Below are positions 16,744-25,343 of a DNA stretch of 64,000 nt, piece after piece. The stretch covers positions 1 to 64,000 of the forward strand of contig DATHOE010000035.1 of the NCBI GenBank assembly GCA_035485275.1, given 5' to 3'. Both the position numbers and the translations under genes were made by a program. This stretch comes from DAIDJD01 sp035485275 (GTDB lineage Bacteria > Oederibacteriota > JAJYGY01 > DAIDJD01). How positions within the stretch are numbered: position 1 is the stretch's first letter; each line of letters opens with the position of its first letter. The notes beneath the pieces are model-generated. The model had not been told where the DNA came from and ran no database searches. It saw nothing but the letters and a program-made list of their open reading frames with translations.

Positions 16744-19389
16744 ATGCAGGAATTGTCCCCCAAGTACGATCCCAAGGAAGTTGAAGAGCGCTGGTACAAA
16801 ATCTGGGAGGAGCGAGGGTACTTCAACGCCCAGCCCGCCTCCGGCAAAACGCCCTTTTCCATCGTCATCCCCCCTCCCAATGTGACCGGCAGCCTGCACA
16901 TCGGGCACGCCCTCAACAACACGCTGCAGGACCTCCTGGCCCGCTGGAAGCGCATGCGCGGCTTCGACGTGCTGTGGGTGCCGGGCTGCGACCACGGCGG
17001 CATCGCCACCCACAACGTGGTGGAGCGGGAGCTGGCCAAGGAGGGCCTGAAGCGCGAAGCCATGGGCCGCGATGCCTTCCTGAAGCGGGTCTGGCAGTGG
17101 AAGGAGGAGAGCGGCGGCACCATCATGCGCCAGCTGCGCCGCCTGGGATCGAGCTGCGACTGGCGCTACGAGCGCTTCACCATGGACGAGGGGCTGAGCG
17201 CGGCGGTCACGGAAGCCTTCGTCCGCCTCTATGACAAGGGCCTGATCTACCAGGGCGACTACATCATCAACTGGTGCCCGCGCTGCGGCACGGCCCTGTC
17301 CGACATCGAGACCGAGCACAAGGAGACCGACGGCAAGCTGTACCACATCCGCTACCCGGTCCAGGGCCGGCCGGGACGCTTCGTGGTCGTCGCCACCACG
17401 CGGCCGGAGACCCTGCCCGGTGACGTGGCCGTGGCCGCGCACCCGGAGGACCCCCGCTACGCCGGGCTGAAGGGCTCCAAGCTCCTGCTGCCCCTCTTCG
17501 GCCGGGAACTGCCCCTGCTCTTCGACGCCTATGTCGACAAGGACTTCGGCACCGGGGCCCTGAAGATCACCCCGGCCCACGACGCCAACGACTTCGAGAT
17601 CGGCGGCCGCTACGGATTGGAGCGCATCAAGGTCATGGACCCCAAGGGCGTCATGAACGCCTCCGCGGGGAAGTACGCCGGCATGGACCGCTTCGAGTGC
17701 CGCAAGGCCATCGTGGCCGACCTCCAGGCGGCCGGCCTGGTGGAGAGGATCGAGGACTACCACCACGCCGTGGCGCGCTGCTCGCGCTGTTCCACCGTGG
17801 TGGAAAGCATCCTGAGCCTGCAGTGGTTCGTGCGCATGAAGCCCATGGCCGAGATGGCCCTGGCCGCCGTGGAGCGCGGCGACACCGTGTTCCAGCCGGC
17901 CTCCTGGTCCAAGGTGTACTGCGACTGGCTTTCGGGCATCCGCGACTGGTGCATCAGCCGCCAGATCTGGTGGGGGCACCGCATCCCCGTGTACCGCGCC
18001 CCCGACGGCCGGCAGACCGCGGCGCGTTCGCCCAAAGAGGCGGCGGCCAGGCTCAAGGTCGAAGAGGCCTCCCTGGAGCAGGAGGAGGACGTCCTGGACA
18101 CCTGGTTCAGCTCCGGCTTGTGGCCCTTCAGCACGCTGGGCTGGCCCGACAAGACGCCCGACATGGACCGCTATTTCCCCACCAGCGTGCTGGTCACGGG
18201 CTGGGACATCCTGTTTTTTTGGGTGGCGCGGATGAGCATGTTCTCCCTCGAGCTCACCGGCCTGGTCCCCTTCAAGGCCGTGCTCATCAATTCCCTGGTG
18301 GCGGACGGGCACGGCCAGAAGATGAGCAAGAGCAAGGGCAACGTGGTCGACCCCCTGCTGAAGATCGATTCCATCGGCGCGGACGCGCTGCGACTGGGCC
18401 TGTGCACCATCGAGAGCCAGAGCCGCTACATCAGCCTCAGCGAGGAGCGCCTGGAGACCGCGCGCAACTTCACCAACAAGGTGTGGAACGCGGCCCGCTT
18501 CATGCTGATGCACCTGCAGGGCCTGCCCGCGGGCGCTCCGCGGCGGCCTTCGGCGGGGCTGGAGCTCGCGGACCGCTGGATTTTGGCGCGCCTGGACCTC
18601 GCCACGGCCGAGACCAGCCGCTTCCTGGAGGAGGGCGTCCAGGTCAACCAGGCCTCCGAGTGCCTGACCCACTTCTTCTGGGACGACCTGTGCGACTGGT
18701 ACATCGAGGCGGTCAAGGCGCGCCTGACCGGGGACGACGCGGGCTCGCGCTCCACGGCCCAGCGCACCCTGGCCTTTGTCCTGGAACAGACCCTGCGCCT
18801 GCTGCACCCCTTCTGCCCCTTCATGACCGAGGAGATCTGGCAGCTGCTGCCCCATGAGGGAGAGACCATTTCCCGGGCGAGCTGGCCCTCCTCCCCTCCG
18901 GCGCCCGACGCCGCGGCCCTGGAGGACTTCGGCCAGGTCATGGAGGTTGTGCGCGTCGTCCGCAACCTCCGCGCCGAGATGAAGGTGGACCTGAAGCGGG
19001 AAGTGCGGGTCCTGCTGTCCGCCCCGCCCAAGGTGCAGGCGCTGCTGGCCTCCCAGAGCGGCCTGATGCAAAGCCTGGCGCGCATGCAGGCCGAGGAGCT
19101 GGCCGAAGGCGCCGCCCCGCCCAAGGGCGCCATGGCCCAATTGGCCGGCACAGTGCAGGTCTTCCTGCCTTTGGAGGGGCTTTTGGATTTGGGCCTGGAA
19201 CGGCAGCGCCTGGAAAAGGAGCGCGGCAGGCTGCAGGGGCTCCTGGCCGCGCAGAAGGCCAAGCTGGGCAACGAGTCCTTCGTGTCCAAGGCGCCCGCCG
19301 CGGTGGTGGCCGTGGAGCGCGCCAAGGTCGTTGAGTTCGAAGGCGCGCTGGAAAAGCTGGAAAAGAGCCTGAAGGAACTGGGTGCCTGA
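16744..19389 (+). CDS. valS: Valyl-tRNA synthetase
   Basis: Class I aminoacyl-tRNA synthetase that charges tRNA(Val), with editing of threonine. The 881 residues are the usual length. The Rossmann-fold signatures are H52-I-G-H55 (P-P-N-V-T-G-S-L-H-I-G-H) and K526-M-S-K-S530. The editing (CP1) domain has T-T-R-P-E-T-L and G-T-G-A-L-K-I-T-P-A-H-D. The W-C-I-S-R-Q-I-W-W-G-H motif is typical, and the C-terminus ends in the family's coiled-coil arm (R-Q-R-L-E-K-E-R-G-R-L). A short 24-bp gap separates it from the GerMN gene and its stop overlaps the next start by 8 bp. Confidence 0.98.
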   Translation: MQELSPKYDPKEVEERWYKIWEERGYFNAQPASGKTPFSIVIPPPNVTGSLHIGHALNNTLQDLLARWKRMRGFDVLWVPGCDHGGIATHNVVERELAKEGLKREAMGRDAFLKRVWQWKEESGGTIMRQLRRLGSSCDWRYERFTMDEGLSAAVTEAFVRLYDKGLIYQGDYIINWCPRCGTALSDIETEHKETDGKLYHIRYPVQGRPGRFVVVATTRPETLPGDVAVAAHPEDPRYAGLKGSKLLLPLFGRELPLLFDAYVDKDFGTGALKITPAHDANDFEIGGRYGLERIKVMDPKGVMNASAGKYAGMDRFECRKAIVADLQAAGLVERIEDYHHAVARCSRCSTVVESILSLQWFVRMKPMAEMALAAVERGDTVFQPASWSKVYCDWLSGIRDWCISRQIWWGHRIPVYRAPDGRQTAARSPKEAAARLKVEEASLEQEEDVLDTWFSSGLWPFSTLGWPDKTPDMDRYFPTSVLVTGWDILFFWVARMSMFSLELTGLVPFKAVLINSLVADGHGQKMSKSKGNVVDPLLKIDSIGADALRLGLCTIESQSRYISLSEERLETARNFTNKVWNAARFMLMHLQGLPAGAPRRPSAGLELADRWILARLDLATAETSRFLEEGVQVNQASECLTHFFWDDLCDWYIEAVKARLTGDDAGSRSTAQRTLAFVLEQTLRLLHPFCPFMTEEIWQLLPHEGETISRASWPSSPPAPDAAALEDFGQVMEVVRVVRNLRAEMKVDLKREVRVLLSAPPKVQALLASQSGLMQSLARMQAEELAEGAAPPKGAMAQLAGTVQVFLPLEGLLDLGLERQRLEKERGRLQGLLAAQKAKLGNESFVSKAPAAVVAVERAKVVEFEGALEKLEKSLKELGA

Positions 19390-20137
19390 GCAGGCCGTCA
19401 GCATCAGGGCCGCGGACGGAAGCGCCCTGCGGGGGCTGTGGCGCAGCCCCGCCGGGGCCGGGCCCTTTCCCTGCGTGGTCTGCATCCCGGGCCTGACCTT
19501 GACCAAGGCCATGTTCGACCTGAGCGCGATGCTGCTGGAGCGGCACGGCGTGGCCAGCCTGAGGCTGGACCTGCGCGGCCACGGGAACAGCGACGCGCGG
19601 CTGCAGGACCAGGGCTTTGAGGACCAGCTCTCCGACGTGCGCGCGGCCTTCGAAGGCCTGGCCGGCCTGCCGGGCGCGGACCCCGACCGGCGGGGGATCT
19701 TGGGCTTTTCCATGGGAGGGGCCATGGCCGCCCTGGCCGCGGCCGCCTTGCCGGTCAAGGCCCTGGCCCTATGGTCCCCGCTCCTGAAAACGGAACCTTG
19801 GAACGGCCTGCGCAAGGAGCAATACGGGCCCGCGCAGGGCGACTTGCGGCCCATCTGGGACGGCATCTTGGTCCACGAACGCCTCTTCAGCGAGGCCTTG
19901 GGCCACCATCCCCTGCTGACCGCTTCGGCCTGGCCCGGCCCCTTGCTGGTCTGCCACGGCGGCAAGGACCGCAACCATCCGCAAAGCGCCAGCGTCGAGC
20001 TCGCCGCGGCCCGCTGCGCCGCGGCATTGCCCGTCGCCTCCTATTTTCCGCCCCTCAGCGGCCACCGTTGGCTCGCGGAAGGGGAGCGCCGCACGCGCGA
20101 CCAACTGAGCGCCGCCTTCTTCGAAGCCAGCCTATGA
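19382..20137 (+). CDS. Alpha/beta hydrolase
   Basis: A 251-residue soluble hydrolase. The nucleophile elbow is G-F-S-M-G-G (near residue 103), the oxyanion region C-I-P-G-L-T, the strand motif L-D-L-R-G-H-G-N-S, the acid likely in H-G-G-K-D and the catalytic His in L-S-G-H-R-W. This gives a complete Ser-Asp-His set of an esterase/acyl-peptidase type. The substrate is unknown. It starts with GTG inside the end of valS and ends overlapping nadC, so it is likely a passenger in a housekeeping operon. Confidence 0.85.
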   Translation: MPEQAVSIRAADGSALRGLWRSPAGAGPFPCVVCIPGLTLTKAMFDLSAMLLERHGVASLRLDLRGHGNSDARLQDQGFEDQLSDVRAAFEGLAGLPGADPDRRGILGFSMGGAMAALAAAALPVKALALWSPLLKTEPWNGLRKEQYGPAQGDLRPIWDGILVHERLFSEALGHHPLLTASAWPGPLLVCHGGKDRNHPQSASVELAAARCAAALPVASYFPPLSGHRWLAEGERRTRDQLSAAFFEASL

Positions 20138-21024
20138 AGCCGTCCGGATCCCCTCTCTTGTCCGAGCCCTTGAGCCCTGGCGCGTCCAAGGCCCTGATCG
20201 CGGCGGCCCTGCGCGAGGACCTGGGTTCCGGGGACCTGACCACGCGCTGGACCGTTTCTCCGCGCCAGGGCGCGCACGCCGTGCTGGTGGCGCGCCAGGG
20301 CGGGGTGGCCGCGGGCCTGCCGCTCTTCGCGCGGGTGTTCCGGCACCTGGACGCGCGGGTCAAGGTCCGTTTGCTCGTGCGCGAGGGCCGGGCCTTTTCC
20401 GCGGGAACCACGCTGGCCCGCCTGCAAGGCCCGGCGCGGGCCCTGCTCAGCGGTGAGCGCGTGGCCCTCAATTTCGCCCAGCGCCTCTGCGGCATCGCCA
20501 CCCTGACGCGGGCCTTTGTGACAGCCGCGCGCGCGCGGTCGCGCAGCGTGGCCGTGCTGGACACGCGCAAGACCACGCCCCTGCTGCGCGCCTTGGAGAA
20601 GTACGCCGTGGCCTGCGGAGGCGGGCTGAACCACCGCCGCGGGCTCTACGACGCCGTGCTCATCAAGGACAACCACATCAAGGCCGCGGGCTCGGTGTCC
20701 GCCGCCGTGCGCCGCGCGGCCTTGAGCAAGGCCGCGGTGCAGGTCGAAGTGGAGGACCTGGCCCAGCTCGACGAGGCCCTGGAGGCCGGGGCCGACAGCG
20801 TCCTGCTGGACAACTTCACCCCGGCGCGCCTGCGCGGGGCCGTGGCGCGCGTGCGGCGATTCAAGCAGCGCACGGGCCGCCGGGTGCTCACCGAAGCGTC
20901 GGGGGGCATCACCCTGAAGAGCGTGGGCGCCTTCGCGGCCAGCGGGGTGGACCGCATCAGCGTCGGGGCCCTCACGCATTCCGCGCCGGCCCTGGACCTT
21001 TCCATGGAGTTCGAGCTGCGGTGA
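20134..21024 (+). CDS. nadC: Nicotinate-nucleotide pyrophosphorylase (carboxylating)
   Basis: Converts quinolinate and PRPP to nicotinate mononucleotide in de novo NAD synthesis. It has 296 residues, the family length. Signatures: L-R-E-D-L-G-S-G-D-L-T-T near the N-terminus, N-F-A-Q-R-L-C-G-I-A-T, D-T-R-K-T-T-P-L-L-R, H-R-R-G-L-Y-D-A-V-L-I-K-D-N-H, V-E-V-E-D-L, D-S-V-L-L-D-N-F, and E-A-S-G-G-I-T near the end. The ATG overlaps the upstream stop by 4 bp and its TGA overlaps the birA GTG, so expression is coupled. nadA/nadB are not in the window. Confidence 0.97.
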   Translation: MKPSGSPLLSEPLSPGASKALIAAALREDLGSGDLTTRWTVSPRQGAHAVLVARQGGVAAGLPLFARVFRHLDARVKVRLLVREGRAFSAGTTLARLQGPARALLSGERVALNFAQRLCGIATLTRAFVTAARARSRSVAVLDTRKTTPLLRALEKYAVACGGGLNHRRGLYDAVLIKDNHIKAAGSVSAAVRRAALSKAAVQVEVEDLAQLDEALEAGADSVLLDNFTPARLRGAVARVRRFKQRTGRRVLTEASGGITLKSVGAFAASGVDRISVGALTHSAPALDLSMEFELR

Positions 21025-21803
21025 ACAGCTTCAACAGCGGGGCATTCCAGGCGGCGCGGCAAGGGGCCTTCGGAAGGGACCTGCGCTGGCACGCCTCCAC
21101 GGCCTCGACCCAGGACGCGGCCCGCGAGGCCGTGGGTCTGGGCGCCGCGCACGGCTGCGTGGTCCTGGCCGAGGAACAGGGCGCGGGCCGGGGGCGCTGG
21201 GGCCGCAGCTGGCAGGCGCCGGCCGGGGCCGGCCTGCTCTTCACCGTGGTCCTGGGCCTGGACGGGCCCGCCGCGCCCGCCAGCCTGCCGGTGGTCCTGG
21301 GCCTGGCCACGGCGCAGGCCCTGCGGGCTTTGGGCCTGAAGGACGCCGCCGTGAAATGGCCCAACGACCTCTGGTGGAGGGAGCGCAAGCTCGGCGGCCT
21401 CTTGATCGAGCAGGCCTCCGGCTTCATGCTGGCCGGCTGCGGCCTCAACATCACCCAGAGCGAGACGGATTGGCCCGACGGCCTGCGCGGCCAGGCCGCC
21501 AGCCTGCGCCAGGCCGGGGTGCAGGCCTCCCGCGAGGCCGTGCTCGCGGCCGTGCTGGGGAGCTGGGAGCGCGCCTTGGGCGTCTGGATGCGGGGCGGCC
21601 TGGAGGCCTTCAGGACGGAGCTCGACGCCTATGACGCGCTCCTGGGCAGGGACTGCAGGGTGAGCCTGGGCAAGGAAATCCTGCACGGCCGCGTCCTGGG
21701 CGTGGCCCCGGACGGCTCCCTGCGCCTGGCCTTGGCCGACGGGGGCGAACGGCGTCTGCAGGCCGCCCAGGCCATGGATTTACGCCCTGTTTGGACGGAT
21801 TGA
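21021..21803 (+). CDS. birA: Biotin--[acetyl-CoA-carboxylase] ligase, monofunctional
   Basis: Attaches biotin to the biotin carboxyl carrier protein. A 260-residue protein starting at GTG (GTGA overlap with nadC). The catalytic domain shows S-T-Q-D-A-A-R-E, the biotinyl-AMP loop G-A-G-R-G-R-W-G-R-S-W, K-W-P-N-D-L-W and K-L-G-G-L-L-I-E, and a C-terminal SH3-like domain with L-G-R-D-C-R-V-S. There is no N-terminal winged-helix domain, so unlike E. coli BirA it should not act as a repressor. Functional link to accA at 14566. Confidence 0.95.
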   Translation: MNSFNSGAFQAARQGAFGRDLRWHASTASTQDAAREAVGLGAAHGCVVLAEEQGAGRGRWGRSWQAPAGAGLLFTVVLGLDGPAAPASLPVVLGLATAQALRALGLKDAAVKWPNDLWWRERKLGGLLIEQASGFMLAGCGLNITQSETDWPDGLRGQAASLRQAGVQASREAVLAAVLGSWERALGVWMRGGLEAFRTELDAYDALLGRDCRVSLGKEILHGRVLGVAPDGSLRLALADGGERRLQAAQAMDLRPVWTD

Positions 21804-21851
21804 CGGGCTTGGGCTTAGGCCCCAATATTGGTAAAACCCGCGGAGGATTCG

Positions 21852-22856
21852 GTGGTCGCGACCACAGACGAGACGTTTAAACCCGAAAAGACACGTGCCC
21901 AAACGGATTTATGGGTATTGGCCATGGTTTCCTGCGTGGCGTTGGTCTGCGTCAGCATCCTGGCGGTCGCCCTCGCCATGGTCCTGAGCAAGGGTTCGCT
22001 TCCCAGCATTTCGGTGTCCCCGGTCTTCAATCCCGGCTCGGGGGCCGCGCCGGCCTCGCCCGTGGTCGCGCCGGTCCAGCAGACGGAAAACCCCGTGGTG
22101 GACCGCGGCGTGGTGCCGCAGGAGGCCCCGGCGGCCCTGCCGATCGCGCCGGCCCTCGTCCGGGAACCGGAAACCGCGTCCGCGCCGCCCGTGGAGTCCG
22201 CCCCTCCCGCCGAGGTGTCCCCGTCCGAAGACCTGTTCCAGGTCCGCGGCGAAGCCCCCAGCTACTACACCGGGACCCAGGCCCTGCCGATGCCCGTGCG
22301 CCGTTCCGGCGCCCCGGCCCCCTCCGTGGCAAAGGAAGCCCCGGTCGAGGCCGCCGCGCCCGCGTCGAGCTGGAGCGATTCCGAGGAGCTCCCCGCGGAC
22401 ATTCCCGCCGCCAAAGCCGTCCCCGCGGTCCCTCCGATCCCGGCGGTCCCCAGGGCCGCCGCGGCGCCCGTTTCGCCGGTCGGGCCGGGCCTTTTCGCCA
22501 GGGCTTCGGTCCAGGGCATCTCCGCGAACCTGCGCCTTTTGGCGGCCCGTTCCACGGCCAGGCTGGTGGGTTTCAGCCCCTCCCAAGGGAACCTCTTTTT
22601 CACGGCCCACGTCCTTATCCACAACACCGGCGCCAAGGCGATGTCCGTGGACGAGGACGCCTTTGACCTGCGCGACCTGGACGGCGAAGACTACATGGCC
22701 ACCCCGCCGGCGAGCGGCTCGGCGCCGCTGTCCCTGGCCTCGGGGGGCAGGGCCACCATGGACGTGAGCTTCCTGGTCCCGGACGACGCGGCCCTGCACT
22801 CCCTGATCCTGGCCCTTCCGTCGGAAAACATCGTCATCCCCTTGTCCAAACAATAG
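21852..22856 (+). CDS. Single-pass membrane protein with Pro/Ala-rich linker and Ig-like C-terminal domain
   Basis: A 334-residue protein: short cytoplasmic N-terminus, one membrane helix (about residues 22-46, V-L-A-M-V-S-C-V-A-L-V-C-V-S), a 150-residue low-complexity Ala/Pro/Val linker, and a C-terminal beta domain (about 220-334) resembling DUF4352/TRF2-like Ig folds (N-L-F-F-T-A-H-V-L-I-H-N-T-G). That domain would sit outside the membrane. The GTG start was chosen because GGAGG at 21842-21846 is 5 bp upstream; a TTG at 21828 lies upstream of that site. Function unknown. Confidence 0.72.
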   Translation: MVATTDETFKPEKTRAQTDLWVLAMVSCVALVCVSILAVALAMVLSKGSLPSISVSPVFNPGSGAAPASPVVAPVQQTENPVVDRGVVPQEAPAALPIAPALVREPETASAPPVESAPPAEVSPSEDLFQVRGEAPSYYTGTQALPMPVRRSGAPAPSVAKEAPVEAAAPASSWSDSEELPADIPAAKAVPAVPPIPAVPRAAAAPVSPVGPGLFARASVQGISANLRLLAARSTARLVGFSPSQGNLFFTAHVLIHNTGAKAMSVDEDAFDLRDLDGEDYMATPPASGSAPLSLASGGRATMDVSFLVPDDAALHSLILALPSENIVIPLSKQ

Positions 22857-22906
22857 CCCTTCGATTCGCCCTCGCGGGCGAAAGCCCCCCGCTGAAGCCT
22901 CCCCCC

Positions 22907-23737
22907 ATGCTCCTCGTTCTGGACATCGGCAATTCCAACATCGTGGCGGGCGTGTTTGACGGCGCCAAATTGGCCCACTCCTGGCGTTTCGCCACCAATA
23001 CGCGCAAAACCTCCGACGAGTACGCGGTCCTGCTTGAGGATTTTTTCAAGCAGGCCGGCCTCAAGCCCGGCGCCATCAAGGACGCCATCCTCGCCTCCGT
23101 GGTGCCGCCCCTCGACGGGGTGCTGCAGGACGCCCTGTGGGGCCTGTTCAAGCTGAAGGCCATGGTGGTGGGCCACAAGCTCGACCTGGGCTTGAGCGTC
23201 GGCCTGCGCAATCCCGACGAGGTGGGGGCGGACCGCCTGGTCAACGCCGTGGCCGCCTTCCACGCCTATCCGGGCCCCTTGCTGGTCCTCGATTTCGGGA
23301 CCGCCACCACCGTGGACGCGGTCTCCGCGGACGGCGTCTACCTGGGCGGGGCTATCGCCCCGGGCGTCGCCATCAGCATGGAGGCCCTGTTCAGCAGGAC
23401 CGCGCGCCTGCCGCGCATCGACATGGAGCCCCCGGATTCGCCCATCGGCGGCGGAACCCTGCAGGCCCTGCGCTCCGGCATCTACTACGGCACCCTGGGC
23501 GGCACGCGCGAGCTGTGCGCGCGCATCGGCGCCGAGCTCAAGCGCCGCGACGGGCGCACGCCCAAACTCATCGCCACGGGAGGGCTGTCCCACTGGCTCC
23601 CGGCCGCGGAATTGGGCATCACCGAGGTGGTCCCCGACCTCACCCTGCGCGGCCTCTATCTCATCTGGAAACGCAACCGCAGGGCGCGCGGGGGGAGGCC
23701 GGCCCCCAAGCCGAAGGCCAAGGGGCGGCGGCGGTGA
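22907..23737 (+). CDS. coaX: Type III pantothenate kinase
   Basis: Phosphorylates pantothenate, the first step of coenzyme A synthesis; type III enzymes need a monovalent cation and resist CoA feedback. It has 276 residues. ASKHA-fold motifs: L-D-I-G-N-S-N at the N-terminus, N-P-D-E-V-G-A-D-R near residue 102, L-D-F-G-T-A-T-T-V-D near 127, and G-G-A-I-A-P-G-V near 150, then a G-G-L-S-H motif. The C-terminal 20 residues are basic (K/R/P). The start follows the membrane-protein stop by 50 bp. Pairing of birA-like and coaX genes is common in bacteria. Confidence 0.96.
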   Translation: MLLVLDIGNSNIVAGVFDGAKLAHSWRFATNTRKTSDEYAVLLEDFFKQAGLKPGAIKDAILASVVPPLDGVLQDALWGLFKLKAMVVGHKLDLGLSVGLRNPDEVGADRLVNAVAAFHAYPGPLLVLDFGTATTVDAVSADGVYLGGAIAPGVAISMEALFSRTARLPRIDMEPPDSPIGGGTLQALRSGIYYGTLGGTRELCARIGAELKRRDGRTPKLIATGGLSHWLPAAELGITEVVPDLTLRGLYLIWKRNRRARGGRPAPKPKAKGRRR

Positions 23738-25098
23738 GCTTCAAGGCGGCCCTGTCCCTGGCCCTGTGCCTGGCGGCGACGCTGGCGGCGGCGGCCGACC
23801 GCGGGAAGAGCCGCCTGCAGGTGATCGGCGAGCAGGGAAGCCTGCGCCTCTACCGCTTCGAGACCGAGGCCTGGCCCATGGACGCCGGGGCCAGGCTGCC
23901 GGAGGCCTCGCGCATCGAGATGGACGCGGGGGCCCTGCTGCGCCTGCGGTATTTGAACTACCTTGATTTCGTCGTCGCCGGCCCGGCGCGCTTCGCGGTC
24001 TATGGCGGGCCCTCGCCCGAGGCCGGCTCCGAGCGCGTGGTCCTGAAACTGGACCGGGGCTGCCTGCTCGTGGACGGGCGCTTCCAATTCGGGCGCCCGG
24101 CCGACCTGGTCCTGAGCCTCCCCGACCGCAGCCTGCTCCTGCCGCAGGGCCGGCGTTTCTTCGTGCGGGTGGAGAAGGGGCACAGCGACTTCTATGTTCC
24201 CCTGACGGGCAGCCCGGAGATCGCCGCCGCCGACCTGAACGGCGACAGCCTGGGCGCCCTGGCGCCGCTGAAGGCGGCCCCGGCGGACGCCGTCCCCAAG
24301 GCCCTGGTGGACGCCTTGGGCAGCCCGGTGACCGTGTTCGTGGTGGCCCGCGACTACAACCAGGACCTGGGCCTGTGGCCGCATCCCCCGGTGCTGGGGC
24401 CGCTCCTGGCCGAGCGCATGGCCGCCATACCCGGGATCGAAGTCGTCGAAGGCTCCGGGGACACCCTCTTCGCGTACAGAGCCAACCACGCCCTCAAGAG
24501 CGGGGAGGACGACTTCCTCAAGCAGCTGGCCCTGGGCCAGGGCGCCCGCTGGCTCCTGGCGGGAAACTGCGTGACCGACACCCCGCCCCAGGAAAGCGCG
24601 CCGAGCCTGCGCCGGGTGCGCGCCCAGGCCGAGGTGCGCCTGCTGGAGGCCGACGGCGGGGACGGGGGCCTGGAACTGGTGAGCGAGGCGGCCGTCACGC
24701 GGGTCGCGAGGGCCGGCCGCCCCATCGAGCAGGCCTCCCGCGAGGCCTCCGAGGCCGCCAGCGACGAGGTGGCCCGCTACGTGGAGGGGCACGTCGAGGA
24801 CCTGCTCCAGGGGCGTGCCCACGCCGAGGTTCTGATCCAGCTCGAGGCGGACAACGTCAACCAGGAGGCGCTGGAGGCCCTGCGGGTCCGGCTGGAGTCG
24901 CTGGACAGCGTGCAGCGCGTGTTCCGCCGGCGCTTCTCGAACCGGACCGCGGTGTTCGACCTGGTCCTGCGCAAGGACGTGGCCGACTTCGACGCCCAAT
25001 GGGCCGCCGCCGCGGACGGGGGCAAGTGGCGCTGGAAGACCCTGCCGCCCTCGGACGGGGGGCACCGCAGGGTGCGCGCCCTGCGCGTGGAGCCATGA
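23734..25098 (+). CDS. Exported protein with FecR-like and FlgT-like regions
   Basis: A 454-residue protein beginning with GTG overlapping the coaX stop. It has a signal peptide (cleavage near L-A-A-A-A-D). Residues 30-180 form a beta-rich region with L-Y-R-F-E-T-E and V-V-A-G-P-A-R-F-A-V-Y resembling FecR-type domains. Residues 190-330 read L-L-A-G-N-C-V-T-D and Q-A-E-V-R-L-L-E-A, like lipoprotein/FlgT-type accessory folds, and a C-terminal module follows with L-I-Q-L-E-A-D-N-V-N-Q-E-A-L. No flagellar genes are nearby, so the flagellar reading is weak. Function not assigned. Confidence 0.65.
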   Translation: MSFKAALSLALCLAATLAAAADRGKSRLQVIGEQGSLRLYRFETEAWPMDAGARLPEASRIEMDAGALLRLRYLNYLDFVVAGPARFAVYGGPSPEAGSERVVLKLDRGCLLVDGRFQFGRPADLVLSLPDRSLLLPQGRRFFVRVEKGHSDFYVPLTGSPEIAAADLNGDSLGALAPLKAAPADAVPKALVDALGSPVTVFVVARDYNQDLGLWPHPPVLGPLLAERMAAIPGIEVVEGSGDTLFAYRANHALKSGEDDFLKQLALGQGARWLLAGNCVTDTPPQESAPSLRRVRAQAEVRLLEADGGDGGLELVSEAAVTRVARAGRPIEQASREASEAASDEVARYVEGHVEDLLQGRAHAEVLIQLEADNVNQEALEALRVRLESLDSVQRVFRRRFSNRTAVFDLVLRKDVADFDAQWAAAADGGKWRWKTLPPSDGGHRRVRALRVEP

Positions 25099-25274
25099 TG
25101 GAAAAAACGGTCCGGGAGATGTGCCTCATCTGCAAAGGGGAGCGGTGGATACCGGACCCCCTGGACTCCGGACGTTCGCTGCCCTGCCCCTACTGCGAAG
25201 CGCAGGGCTGGGTCGTCGTCGCGCCGGCCAATTTTGTCGAAAACCCCGAGCCCCCCGGGCCCGCGGAGAAATAA
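25098..25274 (+). CDS. Small zinc-ribbon protein (58 residues)
   Basis: Reads M-E-K-T-V-R-E-M-C-L-I-C then 20 residues, then C-P-Y-C: two C-x2-C knuckles, the spacing of a zinc ribbon, followed by a hydrophobic strand and a Pro-rich tail. An ATG at 25095 overlaps the previous stop (ATGATG), so a 59-residue form is possible. It is the last gene of the coaX run; the next gene has its own promoter. Too short to assign a function; an RNA- or protein-binding adaptor is a guess. Confidence 0.6.
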   Translation: MEKTVREMCLICKGERWIPDPLDSGRSLPCPYCEAQGWVVVAPANFVENPEPPGPAEK

Positions 25275-25285
25275 TTATTTGTGCC

Positions 25286-25315
25286 TTGATTTTGACCGAC
25301 CGGACGGTCTAATAT
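25286..25315 (+). promoter_or_regulatory. Promoter with TetR-type operator in the -35/-10 spacer
   Basis: TTGATT (25286-25291) and TAATAT (25310-25315) are 18 bp apart. Almost the whole spacer is a 16-bp imperfect palindrome, GACCGACCGGACGGTC (25294-25309), whose half-sites match at 7 of 8 positions. Operators of this GACCG...CGGTC type are common for TetR-family repressors, and a TetR gene lies two genes downstream. A bound repressor here would block RNA polymerase directly. Confidence 0.7.
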
Positions 25316-25343
25316 AGCGCTCCCCGAATTCAGCCGGACGCCC

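Noticed and set aside
15997..19974. A 1,325-codon minus-strand frame
   Set aside because: It lies opposite valS, the GerMN gene and the hydrolase; GC-rich antisense frames are commonly open and its sequence is low-complexity His/Gln/Gly-rich.
23734..25098. Reading the exported protein as flagellar FlgT
   Set aside because: Similarity is limited to a loose fold-like pattern and no flagellar genes are present.
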